Positions 18,171 to 26,416 of a stretch of 64,000 bases of DNA are shown here, in pieces. The notes under the pieces are model-generated. The model worked only from the letters and a program-made list of their open reading frames with translations, had not been told where the DNA came from and did not search any database. Each line of letters begins with the position of its first letter. The first letter of the stretch is position 1. Both the position numbers and the translations under genes were made by a program. Source of the stretch: Streptomyces sp. RFCAC02. Its GTDB lineage: Bacteria > Actinomycetota > Actinomycetes > Streptomycetales > Streptomycetaceae. Location of the stretch: the NCBI RefSeq assembly GCF_004193175.1, contig NZ_SAUH01000001.1, positions 2,025,501 through 2,089,500 on the forward strand, read 5' to 3'.

Positions 18171-19051
18171 CAGCGTTTGATCCCTCCGTGGAACCTGAAG
18201 CCGTAGCGGGACGACACGAACAGGAACATCAGGACGACCGGCACCGAGTACAGCAGCGAGAACGTCGAGATCAGCGCGAGGTCCGGCTGCCCGCCCTCGG
18301 TGTAGAAGGTGTACATGACGACGGCGGCCGGTGACTTCTCCGGTGAGCGCAGCAGGAGGAACGGCACGAGGAAGTTGCCCCAGACCTGGGCGACGGACCA
18401 GACGCCGATCGTGGCGAGGCCGGGCCTGATGAGCGGTACGACGATGTGCCGGACGATCTGGAGGGGAGTCGCGCCGAAGACCCGGGCGGACTCCTCGTAG
18501 CCGGCGGGGGTGGCGTCGGTGAAGTCCTTCAGGATGAAGATGGCGCTCGGCAGCAGCCCGCCGGTGAGGACGAGGACGACGCCGAGCTGCGAGTCGATCA
18601 GGCCGAGTTCGTGGGCCAGGTTGAACAGGGGGACCATCGCGACGGTGCCGGTGACGATGGAGGACAGGAGCAGCAGGGCGTAGAGCAGTCCGTCGCGGCC
18701 GGGGATGCGGACGCGGCTGAGGGCGTAGGCGGCGAGCGCCCCCGCCGTGACGGTGAGGGCGCCGGTGCCGGCGGCGAGGAACAAGGAGTTGCGCAGGGAG
18801 CGGAGCGCCGCCTCGTTGTCGAGGAGTTCGCGGAAGTTGTCGAGGGTGAACGAGGGCAGCGACGTGGTGAGCTGGGGCGCGCGGTCGAAGGGGGCGAAGG
18901 CCAGCCACAGCAGCGGCAGCGAGAAGAAGGCGAGCAGCAGGCAGAGGAACGTGTAGCGCAGCACGGTGCGTGCGGCGGCGCGGGCGGCGGAACGGGCGGC
19001 CGCGGCGGGCGGGACTTCCGTGGCGGGTGGTGCGGCGGGTGTGGTGGTCAT
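18170..19051 (-). CDS. carbohydrate ABC transporter permease (MalG type)
   Basis: This 293-residue protein has an Ala/Pro-rich cytosolic N terminus and six membrane segments. The cytoplasmic EAA loop, which docks the ATPase, reads EESARVFGATPLQIVRHIVV. It pairs with the preceding MalF-type permease as the second half of a CUT1 importer channel. The ATG at 19051 overlaps the upstream permease stop by four bases (ATGA). The open frame further 5' is antisense or out-of-frame noise. Confidence 0.94.
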   Translation of the reverse strand: MTTTPAAPPATEVPPAAAARSAARAAARTVLRYTFLCLLLAFFSLPLLWLAFAPFDRAPQLTTSLPSFTLDNFRELLDNEAALRSLRNSLFLAAGTGALTVTAGALAAYALSRVRIPGRDGLLYALLLLSSIVTGTVAMVPLFNLAHELGLIDSQLGVVLVLTGGLLPSAIFILKDFTDATPAGYEESARVFGATPLQIVRHIVVPLIRPGLATIGVWSVAQVWGNFLVPFLLLRSPEKSPAAVVMYTFYTEGGQPDLALISTFSLLYSVPVVLMFLFVSSRYGFRFHGGIKR

Positions 19052-19941
19052 GCGGCCTTCTCCCGGGCGCGCAGCAGGCGCGTGTAGACGAGGGCGATCA
19101 CCAGGTTGACCAGCAGCATGAGGACGGACAGGGCGGCGCCGTAGCCGAGTTCGCCGTCGAACAGGGCCGCCTTGTAGATGAAGACCGACATGATCTCCGC
19201 CTCGTCGCCCGCGCCACCGCCCGTCAGCAGGAACGGCGTGAAGTCGTTGAACGTCCACAGGCTGATGAGCAGGAGGTTCGTCAGGATGTGGCCGCGGATG
19301 CGGGGCAGGACGACGTCGCGGAGCTGCTGGAGGGGCGATGCGCCGGCGAGGCGCGCGGTCTCCAGGTGGGACGGCGGGACCGTGCCGATCGCGGCGGCGT
19401 ACAGCATCATCGAGAACGCGGTGCCGCGCCAGATGTTGAAGACGATGATCGACGCCATCGGGTGCTCGACGAGCCAGGCCGTCCCGTCGGTGCCGAGCAG
19501 CGTGTTGAGGGTGCCGCCGTCGCGGTCGAGCAGCGCGATCCACAGGAACGCGACGACCGATCCCGGCAGGATCCAGGCGAGGAGGACCAGGGCCTCCACC
19601 AGGCGGCGCAGGAGGCCCGTGCGGTCGCGCAGCAGCCAGGCGATCGTGAAGCCGAGCAGCGCCTGGCCGAGGACGGCCGAGCCGACGACGAACTGGAGGG
19701 TGAGGCCGAGGGAGTGGGTGAAGCGGTCCTCGTCCAGGGCGCGGCGCACGTTCTCCAGGCCGGTGAACTCGGGGTCGGCGGCGGCCAGGCCGGTGAGGCG
19801 GTAGTCGGTGGCGCCGAGGTAGAGGGTCCACAGGGCGGGCAGCACGAGGAAGGCGGCGACGAGCAGCAGGGCGGGCGCGGTGAAGGCCGCCGCGCGGGCG
19901 CGCCCGAGCCCTGCCGCGTCGCCCGGTGTCTCAGTCGCCAC
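19048..19941 (-). CDS. carbohydrate ABC transporter permease (MalF type)
   Basis: This 297-residue permease has six predicted membrane helices and an EAA loop (LETARLAGASPLQQLRDVVL). It has the SLWTFNDF segment that CUT1 MalF-like subunits carry near the substrate path. It starts with a GTG at 19941, inside the last codons of the binding-protein gene, which ends at 19931. The order binding protein, permease, permease, ATPase is the classical layout. Confidence 0.94.
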   Translation of the reverse strand: MATETPGDAAGLGRARAAAFTAPALLLVAAFLVLPALWTLYLGATDYRLTGLAAADPEFTGLENVRRALDEDRFTHSLGLTLQFVVGSAVLGQALLGFTIAWLLRDRTGLLRRLVEALVLLAWILPGSVVAFLWIALLDRDGGTLNTLLGTDGTAWLVEHPMASIIVFNIWRGTAFSMMLYAAAIGTVPPSHLETARLAGASPLQQLRDVVLPRIRGHILTNLLLISLWTFNDFTPFLLTGGGAGDEAEIMSVFIYKAALFDGELGYGAALSVLMLLVNLVIALVYTRLLRAREKAA

Positions 19942-21307
19942 CGTCGATCTCCGCGACGGCCTCGGCGTAGGCGTCGGCGGCCTCCCGTGCCGTGCTCTCG
20001 CCGGACGCGACGGCGGCCGTCGCCTCCTGCAGCAGGACGGACACCTGGGGGTACGCGGCGAGCGGCGGCCGGTAGGTGGTGATGGGCAGGACCTCCTCGG
20101 CGACGAACGTCAGCATCGGGTCGTCCGCGAGGACCCGCGCGTTGACGTCGTCGCGCGCGGTGATGCGGGGCGTGCCGTCGACGGCGGCGGTGATGGCCTC
20201 GGCCGAGTTCATGAACTCCAGCAGCTCGGTGGCGAGCCCGGGATCGTCGCCGTGCGGGTTGACGACGCGGACGCTGCCGCCCGACGTGCTGACGAAGTCC
20301 TGCCCGTCGACGCCGCCGCCGGGCCGCTGGGCGGGGATCCTGGCCCAGCCGACGGCCTCGTCGCGGTCCGCCATCGGCGCGGTGCCGTCGGGGGACAGCA
20401 CGCTGCGCCAGAAGTAGTCGCTCTCGACGAGGATGCCGACGCCGCCCTCGGCGAAGCGGGCGAACGACTTGTCGCGGCCCTGCGTCTCCTGCTGGAGCAC
20501 GGGGTCGCCGAGCCCGCCGCCGTACACCTCCTCGTAGAGGCCGAGCACGTCGGCAAGACCGTCGTCGGCGCCCGTCCAGCCGCTGCCGTCGTGGACCTCG
20601 GCGCCGGTGCCGGCCAGCAGCGGCAGGACGCCCTGCATGGTGGTCGCCTCGCCCATGGCGGTGCCGGCGTTGAGCTGGATCGGGGTCACGCCGTCGAGGC
20701 CGGCCAGGGCGCGGGCGGCGTCGAGGATGTCGTCCCAGCCGGTGGGCTGCCAGTCGGCGGGCAGGCCGACCTCGGCGAAGAGCGTCTTGTTGTAGAAGAG
20801 GACACGGCCGTCCGTGCCCCACGGGATGCCGTACAGGTCGCCGTCGTACGTCGCGAGTGCGCGGACGGCCTCGGGTATCTGCTCCCAGCCGTCCCAGTCC
20901 GCGTTGTCGAGGGGCTCGATGTACCCGGCCTGGGCGAACTCGCCGACCCAGATGCCGTCCAGCGTCATGATGTCGGGTCCCGTGCCGGCCTGGAGGTCGA
21001 GCGCGAGGCGGGTCTTGTACTGCTCGTCGTCCACTCCGCTGGACTCGAAGGACACCTCGACCTCGGTGCCCCGCTCGCGCATGTGCTCCTCGAAGGCGGG
21101 GATCACCCAGTCCTCGATCCAGGCGGCCTCCTCGGCGTTCTTGCCGCCGGCGACCGCGTTGGCCGAGATGGTGAGGCTCGCGCCGCCGCCCCCGCCACCG
21201 TCCCCGCCGCCGCAGGCGGTGGCCGCGAGGGCCAGGGCCACCGCCCCGGCCAGCGCGCCGCCCCGGCGCCGTCGTGCCCGTGCCCGTGCCTGTGCTCGTG
21301 CTCCCAT
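19931..21307 (-). CDS. extracellular solute-binding lipoprotein (CUT1 family)
   Basis: This 458-residue secreted protein has a twin-arginine-like Arg-rich n-region and a hydrophobic core. A lipobox-like end reads LAATAC, with the cysteine followed by Gly/Asp-rich linker sequence. The mature part is a family 1 sugar-binding protein (DGDLYGIPWGTDGRVLFYN, then a typical hinge). Two ATGs are possible. The one at 21307 has AGGAG seven bases upstream, whereas the one at 21322 has nothing, so 21307 is preferred. It heads the importer operon. No operator for a sugar repressor is obvious in the 114 bases upstream. Confidence 0.92.
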   Translation of the reverse strand: MGARAQARARARRRRGGALAGAVALALAATACGGGDGGGGGGASLTISANAVAGGKNAEEAAWIEDWVIPAFEEHMRERGTEVEVSFESSGVDDEQYKTRLALDLQAGTGPDIMTLDGIWVGEFAQAGYIEPLDNADWDGWEQIPEAVRALATYDGDLYGIPWGTDGRVLFYNKTLFAEVGLPADWQPTGWDDILDAARALAGLDGVTPIQLNAGTAMGEATTMQGVLPLLAGTGAEVHDGSGWTGADDGLADVLGLYEEVYGGGLGDPVLQQETQGRDKSFARFAEGGVGILVESDYFWRSVLSPDGTAPMADRDEAVGWARIPAQRPGGGVDGQDFVSTSGGSVRVVNPHGDDPGLATELLEFMNSAEAITAAVDGTPRITARDDVNARVLADDPMLTFVAEEVLPITTYRPPLAAYPQVSVLLQEATAAVASGESTAREAADAYAEAVAEIDGGD

Positions 21308-21421
21308 CGGCCATCTCCTCATCGAGACGCGTGCGCTGAGACGGAACGTGCGACGAGGAGGTGTTACCCGCGGGACGGGGGTGCGTAAAAGCGCGCGGCC
21401 CGGGCGTGCGGCGGCGCCGGG

Positions 21422-22636
21422 TCAGCTCTGCCGGTAGCCGTCGAGGAAACGGCCGATGCGGCCGATCGCGGTCTCCAGGTCGTCGGCGCGCGGCAGGGTG
21501 AGGATGCGGAAGTGGTCGGGGCGGCCCCAGTTGAAGCCCGTGCCCTGCACCACCTGGATCTTCTCGCGCAGCAGCAGGTCGAGGACGAAGCGTTCGTCGT
21601 CGTGGATCGCGTGCACGGACAGGTCGATGCGGGGGAACGCGTACAGCGCGCCGCGCGGTTTGACACAGGAGATGCCGGGGATCTCGTTCAGCTTGCGCCA
21701 GGCGATGTCGCGCTGCTCCCGCAGCCGGCCGCCGGGGAGCACCAGGTCCTTTATCGTCTGCCGGCCGCCGAGGGCCGCCTGGATGGCGTACTGGGCGGGC
21801 GCGTTGGCGCACAGGCGCATGGACGCCAGCATGGTGAGGCCCTCCAGGTAGTTCCTGGCGTGCTGGCGCGGCCCCGAGACGACGACCCAGCCGGAGCGGA
21901 AGCCGGCGACGCGGTACGCCTTCGACAGGCCGCCGAACGTCAGGCAGACCAGGTCGGGGGCGAGGGTGGCGGGGCTGATGTGCTCGGCGTCGTCGTAGAG
22001 GATCTTGTCGTAGATCTCGTCGGAGAAGACCATGAGGCCGTGCCGGCGGGCGAGGTCGAGGATGCCCTCCAGGATCTCGCGGGGGTAGACGGCGCCGGTG
22101 GGGTTGTTGGGGCTGATGATGACGACGGCCCGGGTCCGGTCGGTGATCTTGGCAGCCATGTCGTCGAGGTCGGGGTACCAGTCGGCGGACTCGTCGCACA
22201 CGTAGTGGACGGGCGTGCCGCCGGCGAAGGTCGTGACGGCGGTCCACAGGGGGTAGTCGGGCGCGGGCACCAGGATCTCGTCGCCGTCCTCGACGAGGGC
22301 CTGGACGGACATGGCGATCAGTTCGGAGACGCCGTTGCCGAGGTACACGTCGTCCACGTCGAGGCCGGTGAAGCCGCGCTCCTCGTAGTGCTGCACGACG
22401 GCGCGGCGGGCCGGGAGGATGCCGCGGGAGTCCGTGTAGCCGTGGGCGCTGGGCAGCGATCTGATGATGTCCTGGAGGATCTCGTCCGGCGCCTCGAAGC
22501 CGAAGAGCGCGGGGTTGCCGGTGTTGAGGCGCAGCACGGAGTGGCCCGCCTTCTCCAGCGCGTCGGCCTGCTCGATCACCGGCCCGCGGATCTCGTAGCA
22601 CACGTTGGTGAGCTTGCTCGACTGCCGGAATTCCAT
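21422..22636 (-). CDS. pyridoxal-phosphate aminotransferase (AlaA-like)
   Basis: This 404-residue fold-type I aminotransferase has the PLP motifs SPNNPTG, SDEIYDKI and GGLSKAYRVAGFRSGW, the last holding the Schiff-base lysine near residue 237. The arginine that binds the substrate carboxylate lies near HFRILTLP. The sequence resembles glutamate-pyruvate transaminases of the AlaA/YfbQ type, which make alanine, though a valine-pyruvate role cannot be excluded. The start ATG at 22636 has AGGGAGG seven bases upstream. It is divergent from an HxlR regulator gene, and the two share a compact promoter with paired operators. This suggests that the regulator controls it. Confidence 0.92.
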   Translation of the reverse strand: MEFRQSSKLTNVCYEIRGPVIEQADALEKAGHSVLRLNTGNPALFGFEAPDEILQDIIRSLPSAHGYTDSRGILPARRAVVQHYEERGFTGLDVDDVYLGNGVSELIAMSVQALVEDGDEILVPAPDYPLWTAVTTFAGGTPVHYVCDESADWYPDLDDMAAKITDRTRAVVIISPNNPTGAVYPREILEGILDLARRHGLMVFSDEIYDKILYDDAEHISPATLAPDLVCLTFGGLSKAYRVAGFRSGWVVVSGPRQHARNYLEGLTMLASMRLCANAPAQYAIQAALGGRQTIKDLVLPGGRLREQRDIAWRKLNEIPGISCVKPRGALYAFPRIDLSVHAIHDDERFVLDLLLREKIQVVQGTGFNWGRPDHFRILTLPRADDLETAIGRIGRFLDGYRQS

Positions 22637-22668
22637 ACGACGACCTCCCTGGACACGACCTCTTGTCC

Positions 22669-22702
22669 TTGGTTCTACCAAGTGATGACTTGGAAAGTCC
22701 AA
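22669..22702. promoter_or_regulatory. two matching operator dyads (probable HxlR sites)
   Basis: TTGGT-TCT-ACCAA (22669-22681) and TTGGA-AAG-TCCAA (22690-22702) are two perfect dyads of the same form, TTGGW-N3-WCCAA. Their centres are exactly 21 bases apart, two helical turns. A third dyad, CCAAGT-GATG-ACTTGG, is created between them. They overlap the -35 regions proposed for both divergent genes, so a bound dimer pair should repress or switch both. Confidence 0.72.
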
Positions 22703-22719
22703 CCATTGCTCCCTAGACT
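22690..22719 (+). promoter_or_regulatory. promoter of hxlR-type gene, leaderless
   Basis: TTGGAA (22690-22695), an 18-base spacer and TAGACT (22714-22719) lie with only six bases before the ATG at 22726. No ribosome-binding site is present, so the transcript is probably leaderless. The -35 lies within the right operator dyad. On the other strand TTGGAC (22702-22697) and TAGAAC (22677-22672) could serve the aminotransferase. Confidence 0.55.
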
Positions 22720-22725
22720 GGCCGC

Positions 22726-23409
22726 ATGCCACGCCGAAGCTATGACCAGTACTGCGCCACCGCCCGCACCCTCGACGTGGTGGGGGACCGCTGGTCGCTC
22801 CTGATCGTGCGCGAGTTGACGGCCCGTCCGCTGCGCTACACGGATCTGAACGCCGACCTCCCCGGCATCAGCACCGACATGCTGGCCACGCGCCTGAAGG
22901 ACCTGGAACGCGACGGCGTGCTGACCCGCCGCAGGCTGCCCCCGCCCGGCACGGCGTCCGTCTACGCGCTGACGGACCGCGGCCGGGCGCTGCTGCCCGT
23001 CGTCGAGGCGCTCGCCGAGTGGGGCGGCCCGCTGCTCGGCGACCCGAGACCGGTGGACGCGGTGCGGGCGCACTGGTTCGCCGTGCCGCTGCGCGGGCGG
23101 CTCGCGCCGCTGGCCGGCGAGGAGTCGGGCGTGGTGGAGGTGCGGCTGCCCGAGGGGGTGTTCCACGTGTGGCTGGGCGGCCCGGAGCGCCCGGCGTACG
23201 GGACCGGCCCGGCCGATGCGGCGGACGCCGTCCTGCACGCCGACCTGGCGACCCTCAGATCCCTCACGGACGGCACGCTCGGCGCCGCCGACGCCCTCGC
23301 CACGGGCCGGATGACGGTCGATGGCGAGGGGCCGGTCGCCGAGGCGCTGCGCAAGCACGCCGGCCGACCGGCCCCCGCGGAGGCCGTGGCGGGAATCGAA
23401 CCCGCGTAA
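22726..23409 (+). CDS. HxlR-family regulator with C-terminal SCP2-like domain
   Basis: This 227-residue protein has an N-terminal HxlR winged helix (residues 8-100). CATARTLDVVGDRWSLLIVR holds the family cysteine and the GDRW motif, and ISTDMLATRLKDLERDGVL is the recognition region. The C-terminal half (about 125-220) looks like an SCP2 or sterol-carrier fold, which may bind a hydrophobic ligand. Such two-domain regulators are frequent in Streptomyces. The start ATG is at 22726, downstream of a probable leaderless promoter. Its last nine codons and stop are read from DNA that on the other strand is the 3' part of a tRNA-Cys gene, so its C terminus (AGIEPA) has probably been set by the tRNA. 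Confidence 0.9.
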   Translation: MPRRSYDQYCATARTLDVVGDRWSLLIVRELTARPLRYTDLNADLPGISTDMLATRLKDLERDGVLTRRRLPPPGTASVYALTDRGRALLPVVEALAEWGGPLLGDPRPVDAVRAHWFAVPLRGRLAPLAGEESGVVEVRLPEGVFHVWLGGPERPAYGTGPADAADAVLHADLATLRSLTDGTLGAADALATGRMTVDGEGPVAEALRKHAGRPAPAEAVAGIEPA

Positions 23410-23452
23410 CCCGCTTTGCAGGCGAGCCCCTGAACCACTCGGGCACACGGCC
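23381..23452 (-). tRNA. tRNA-Cys (anticodon GCA)
   Basis: Read on the minus strand, a complete cloverleaf is visible. The acceptor GGCCGTG (23452-23446) pairs with CACGGCC (23388-23382). The D arm is CCC/GGG. The anticodon stem CTCGC/GCGGG (one T-G pair) encloses CTGCAAA with anticodon GCA at 23419-23417. The variable loop is TTAC, and the T arm is GCGGG-TTCGATT-CCCGC. The discriminator base is T, as expected for cysteine. CCA is not encoded. The 3' half overlaps the end of the hxlR-type gene in antisense. Confidence 0.93.
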
Positions 23453-23566
23453 GTGACGCGTACGACTGTGCCCGTCGCGGCCCGGCGCCCACAAGGATTC
23501 CCGGCGAGTGGTGACACGATCGCCACGCGCGTTCACGGGCGTTCGCACGGGTTCACACACCGCGGC

Positions 23567-24592
23567 TCAGGCGCCGCCGTAGAAGCGGGGCCGCTCGATC
23601 ATGTCCACGGCCACCCGGCGGCCCGTGCGCTGGGCCTCCGTCCCGGCGGCGCAGGCGGCGGCGACCGCGTAACCGTCCCACGCGCTCGGGCCGGTCACCT
23701 CGCCGCGCCGGGTGGCGTCCACCCAGTCCTGCACCTCGCGGTCGTACGCGTCGGCGAAGCGGGCCAGGTAGTCCTGGGCGACCGGGCCGCCCCAGCGCCC
23801 GGCCGTGTTGACGAGCAGGCCGTGCGCTTCGCCGATGCGCGCGGTGCCGCGCTCGCAGACCGCCTCCGCCTGCACCTGGTAGCCGAAGCCGCTGCCCGCG
23901 AAGATCTCGACGTCCACGAGCGCCCCGGCGTCCGTCTCGAACACGACGAACTGCGGGTCGCGCAGCCCCTCGGGCGCGTGCCGGCTCGGCGCGGGGCGGA
24001 ACACCTGCACCGCCGTGATCTCCTGGCCGAGCAGCCAGCGCGCGGCGTCGAACTCGTGCGCCACCGAGTCGTTGATCAGCGTCTCGTCGGTGAAGTACGG
24101 GTGGACCGCGACGTTGCGGTGGCGGCAGTGCAGCATCAGGGGGCGGCCGAGGGCGCCGTCCGCGAGCAGGGCGGCGAGCTGGACGTACTCGCTGTCCCAG
24201 CGGCGCATGAAGCCCACCTGGACGCGCCGGGCGCCGAGCTTCTGCTCGGCCGCGAGGACGCGCAGCGCGGCGGCCGGGTCGGGGGTGAGCGGCTTCTCGC
24301 ACAGGATCGGCAGGCCGCGTTCCAGCGCGGGGAGCAGGGCCGCCTCGTGCGCCGGCGCGGGCGAGGCGATCAGGACGGCCTCCACGCCCGGCGCGGCCAT
24401 CGCGGCGAGCGGGTCGGCGTGGACGGTGCAGCCGTCGAGCCCCGCCGCGGTCGCGCGGGCGCGGTCGGTGTCGGGATCGGCGACGGCGGCGACCCGGGCG
24501 CCGCTGACGACCCGGTCGAGGCGGCGCACATGGTCGGCGCCCATCGTTCCGGTGCCGATCACGGCGACGCCGAGGGGGGCGGTGTGCGTCAT
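23567..24592 (-). CDS. iolG: Gfo/Idh/MocA oxidoreductase, probable inositol 2-dehydrogenase
   Basis: This 341-residue NAD(P)-dependent dehydrogenase has the N-terminal Rossmann motif [14 protein letters not shown] and the family signature CEKPL near residue 97. The inositol-dehydrogenase-like segment [11 protein letters not shown] and the catalytic-type motif NDSVAHEFD follow. The histidine of the latter and the EKP lysine form the expected active site. Its position after the inosose dehydratase and importer genes argues for oxidation of myo-inositol to 2-keto-myo-inositol (inosose). A scyllo-inositol or other polyol dehydrogenase remains possible. The start ATG at 24592 has AAGGA upstream. 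It is the last gene of the minus arm, separated by 73 bases from the gene before it. Confidence 0.88.
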   Translation of the reverse strand: MTHTAPLGVAVIGTGTMGADHVRRLDRVVSGARVAAVADPDTDRARATAAGLDGCTVHADPLAAMAAPGVEAVLIASPAPAHEAALLPALERGLPILCEKPLTPDPAAALRVLAAEQKLGARRVQVGFMRRWDSEYVQLAALLADGALGRPLMLHCRHRNVAVHPYFTDETLINDSVAHEFDAARWLLGQEITAVQVFRPAPSRHAPEGLRDPQFVVFETDAGALVDVEIFAGSGFGYQVQAEAVCERGTARIGEAHGLLVNTAGRWGGPVAQDYLARFADAYDREVQDWVDATRRGEVTGPSAWDGYAVAAACAAGTEAQRTGRRVAVDMIERPRFYGGA

Positions 24593-24665
24593 GCGGGGTC
24601 CTTGCGTGGTGCGGTGGTGCGGGCGGTGCGGTGGTACGGGCGCGCGCTGCGGCGTACGGCCGAGG

Positions 24666-25574
24666 CTACGCGCCGCAGGCGGCGAGGAACCGGCGGGTCC
24701 TGCCCGCGATCGGCAGCGGCTCGTGCGGCAGGCACGGGTACATGTCCTGCTCGACGATGGCGAACAGCTCGACGCCGAGGTCCTGCGCCGCGGCCAGCAC
24801 CGGCGGCAGGTCCGGCACACCGGCCGGCGGCTCGCTGAAGACGCCGCGCCGCACGGCCGGGCCGAACGGCAGACCCTCCGCCCGCACCTCCGCGAGGACG
24901 GCGGGATCGACCTGCTTCAGGTGCAGGTAGCCGACGCGCTCGCCGAACGTCCGCAGCAGCTCCAGGCTGTCCCCGCCGCAGTACGCCCAGTGGCCGGTGT
25001 CCAGGCAGAGGCTGACGGCGGCCGGGTCGGTCGCGTCGAGGAGGCGGGTGACGGCCGCCGTGTCGTCGAGGTGCGTGTCGGCGTGCGGGTGGACGACGAT
25101 CCGCAGCCCGAACTCGTCCCGCACGGCACGGCCGAGGCGCTCGGTGCCGGCGGCGAGGTCGGCGGTCTGCGCGGCGGTGAGGCGCGCCGGCTCGATGGGC
25201 GCGCCGGTCACCTGGTCGCGCCAGAACTCGGGGATGACGACGAGGTGTCCGGCGCCCATGGCCCGGGTGAGGCGGGCGACCCGCGCGACGTGCTCCCAGG
25301 TGGCGTCCCAGACGGAAGGGCCGCGGTGCAGGGCGGTGAACACGGTGCCGGCCGAGACCGCGAGGTCGCGGCGGGCGAGTTCGTCGGCCAGGCGGGCGGC
25401 GTCCGTGGGCAGGTAGCCGTAGGGGCCGAGTTCGATCCAGTGGTAGCCGGCGGTGGCGACCTCGTCGAGGAAGCGCTGCCAGGGCACCTGCGCGGGGTCG
25501 TCGGGGAACCAGACGCCCCAGGAGTCGGGCGCCGAGCCGACGCGGATGCGGTCGAGGGCGGTGCCGCTCGTCAT
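24666..25574 (-). CDS. iolE: sugar phosphate isomerase/epimerase family, probable inosose dehydratase
   Basis: This 302-residue TIM-barrel protein starts with [11 protein letters not shown], the segment typical of IolE 2-keto-myo-inositol dehydratases. The metal-ligand strands of the family are visible: [23 protein letters not shown] and the final glutamate in IVEQDMYP. It would dehydrate inosose to 3D-trihydroxycyclohexane-1,2-dione, the substrate of the IolD encoded on the other arm. The ATG at 25574 overlaps the ATPase stop by four bases (ATGA). The role is inferred from motif plus context; a related isomerase function is the main alternative. Confidence 0.85.
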   Translation of the reverse strand: MTSGTALDRIRVGSAPDSWGVWFPDDPAQVPWQRFLDEVATAGYHWIELGPYGYLPTDAARLADELARRDLAVSAGTVFTALHRGPSVWDATWEHVARVARLTRAMGAGHLVVIPEFWRDQVTGAPIEPARLTAAQTADLAAGTERLGRAVRDEFGLRIVVHPHADTHLDDTAAVTRLLDATDPAAVSLCLDTGHWAYCGGDSLELLRTFGERVGYLHLKQVDPAVLAEVRAEGLPFGPAVRRGVFSEPPAGVPDLPPVLAAAQDLGVELFAIVEQDMYPCLPHEPLPIAGRTRRFLAACGA

Positions 25575-26416
25575 GACTCGCTCTCCCTGGTGGTGCGTGG
25601 GGTGTCGCCGAGTTCGGCGCGCAGCGCGTCGAGGTCGGCGCCGCCCGCCATGTGGTCGGTCAGGTCGGGCAGGGTCACCGCGTCGCGCGCGGCGCTCAGC
25701 TCGACGGTACCGAGGCGCAGGACGGTGAAGTGGTCCCCGACGAGGTGGGCGTGGTGCGGGTTGTGGGTGACGAGGACGACGCCGAGGCCCCGCTCCCGCG
25801 CGGCGGCGACGTACCGCAGGACGACGCCGGACTGCCGTACGCCGAGCGCGGCCGTCGGCTCGTCGAGGACGAGGACGCGCGCCCCGAAGTGCACGGCGCG
25901 CGCGATCGCGAGGCACTGCCGCTGGCCGCCGGAGAGCGATCCGACGGGCTGGTCCAGGTCGTCGATCACGATGCCCATGGCCCGCAGTTCGGCGTCGGCG
26001 ACGCGCTTCATGCGCGGGATGTCGAGCCACTGGACCGGCCAGCGTCCGCGGGTCGGCTCGCGGCCGAGGAAGAAGTTGCGCCACACGGGCATCAGCGGCA
26101 GCGTCGCGAGGTCCTGGTGGACGGTGGCGATGCCCCGGTCCATGGCCTGGCGGGGCGACGACAGGCGCACGGGGGTGCCGTCGATCCGGTACTCGCCCTC
26201 GGTGTGCCGCAGCAGCCCGGAGACGATGCGGATGAGGGTGGACTTTCCGGCGCCGTTGTCGCCGAGCACGCAGCTCACCCGCCCGGCCCTGACGGTGAGG
26301 TCCACGCCGCGCAGGGCGCGGACGGGGCCGTACGAGGCGCCGACGCCGGTGAGCGAGACGATCGGGTCGCCGGGGCTCGCTGCGGGTCCCGGGCGGCCGG
26401 TGGTGGGCGCTGTCAT
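25571..26416 (-). CDS. inositol/ribose-type ABC importer ATP-binding protein
   Basis: This 281-residue single ATPase domain has Walker A GDNGAGKST near residue 46, signature LSGGQRQC, Walker B VLVLDEPTAALG and switch H in VLVTHN. RbsA/MglA-type sugar ATPases usually carry two fused domains; this one carries one, like the FrcA class. It has a 4-base ATGA overlap with the permease gene. With the neighbouring permease and binding protein it forms a CUT2 importer, most simply for myo-inositol as in the Caulobacter IatA-IatP-IbpA system. Confidence 0.9.
   Translation of the reverse strand: MTAPTTGRPGPAASPGDPIVSLTGVGASYGPVRALRGVDLTVRAGRVSCVLGDNGAGKSTLIRIVSGLLRHTEGEYRIDGTPVRLSSPRQAMDRGIATVHQDLATLPLMPVWRNFFLGREPTRGRWPVQWLDIPRMKRVADAELRAMGIVIDDLDQPVGSLSGGQRQCLAIARAVHFGARVLVLDEPTAALGVRQSGVVLRYVAAARERGLGVVLVTHNPHHAHLVGDHFTVLRLGTVELSAARDAVTLPDLTDHMAGGADLDALRAELGDTPRTTRESES

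Noticed and set aside
23381..23452. Integrated element at the tRNA-Cys
   Set aside because: No integrase gene and no duplicated tRNA 3' end was found in the flanks, so only the overlap with hxlR is reported.
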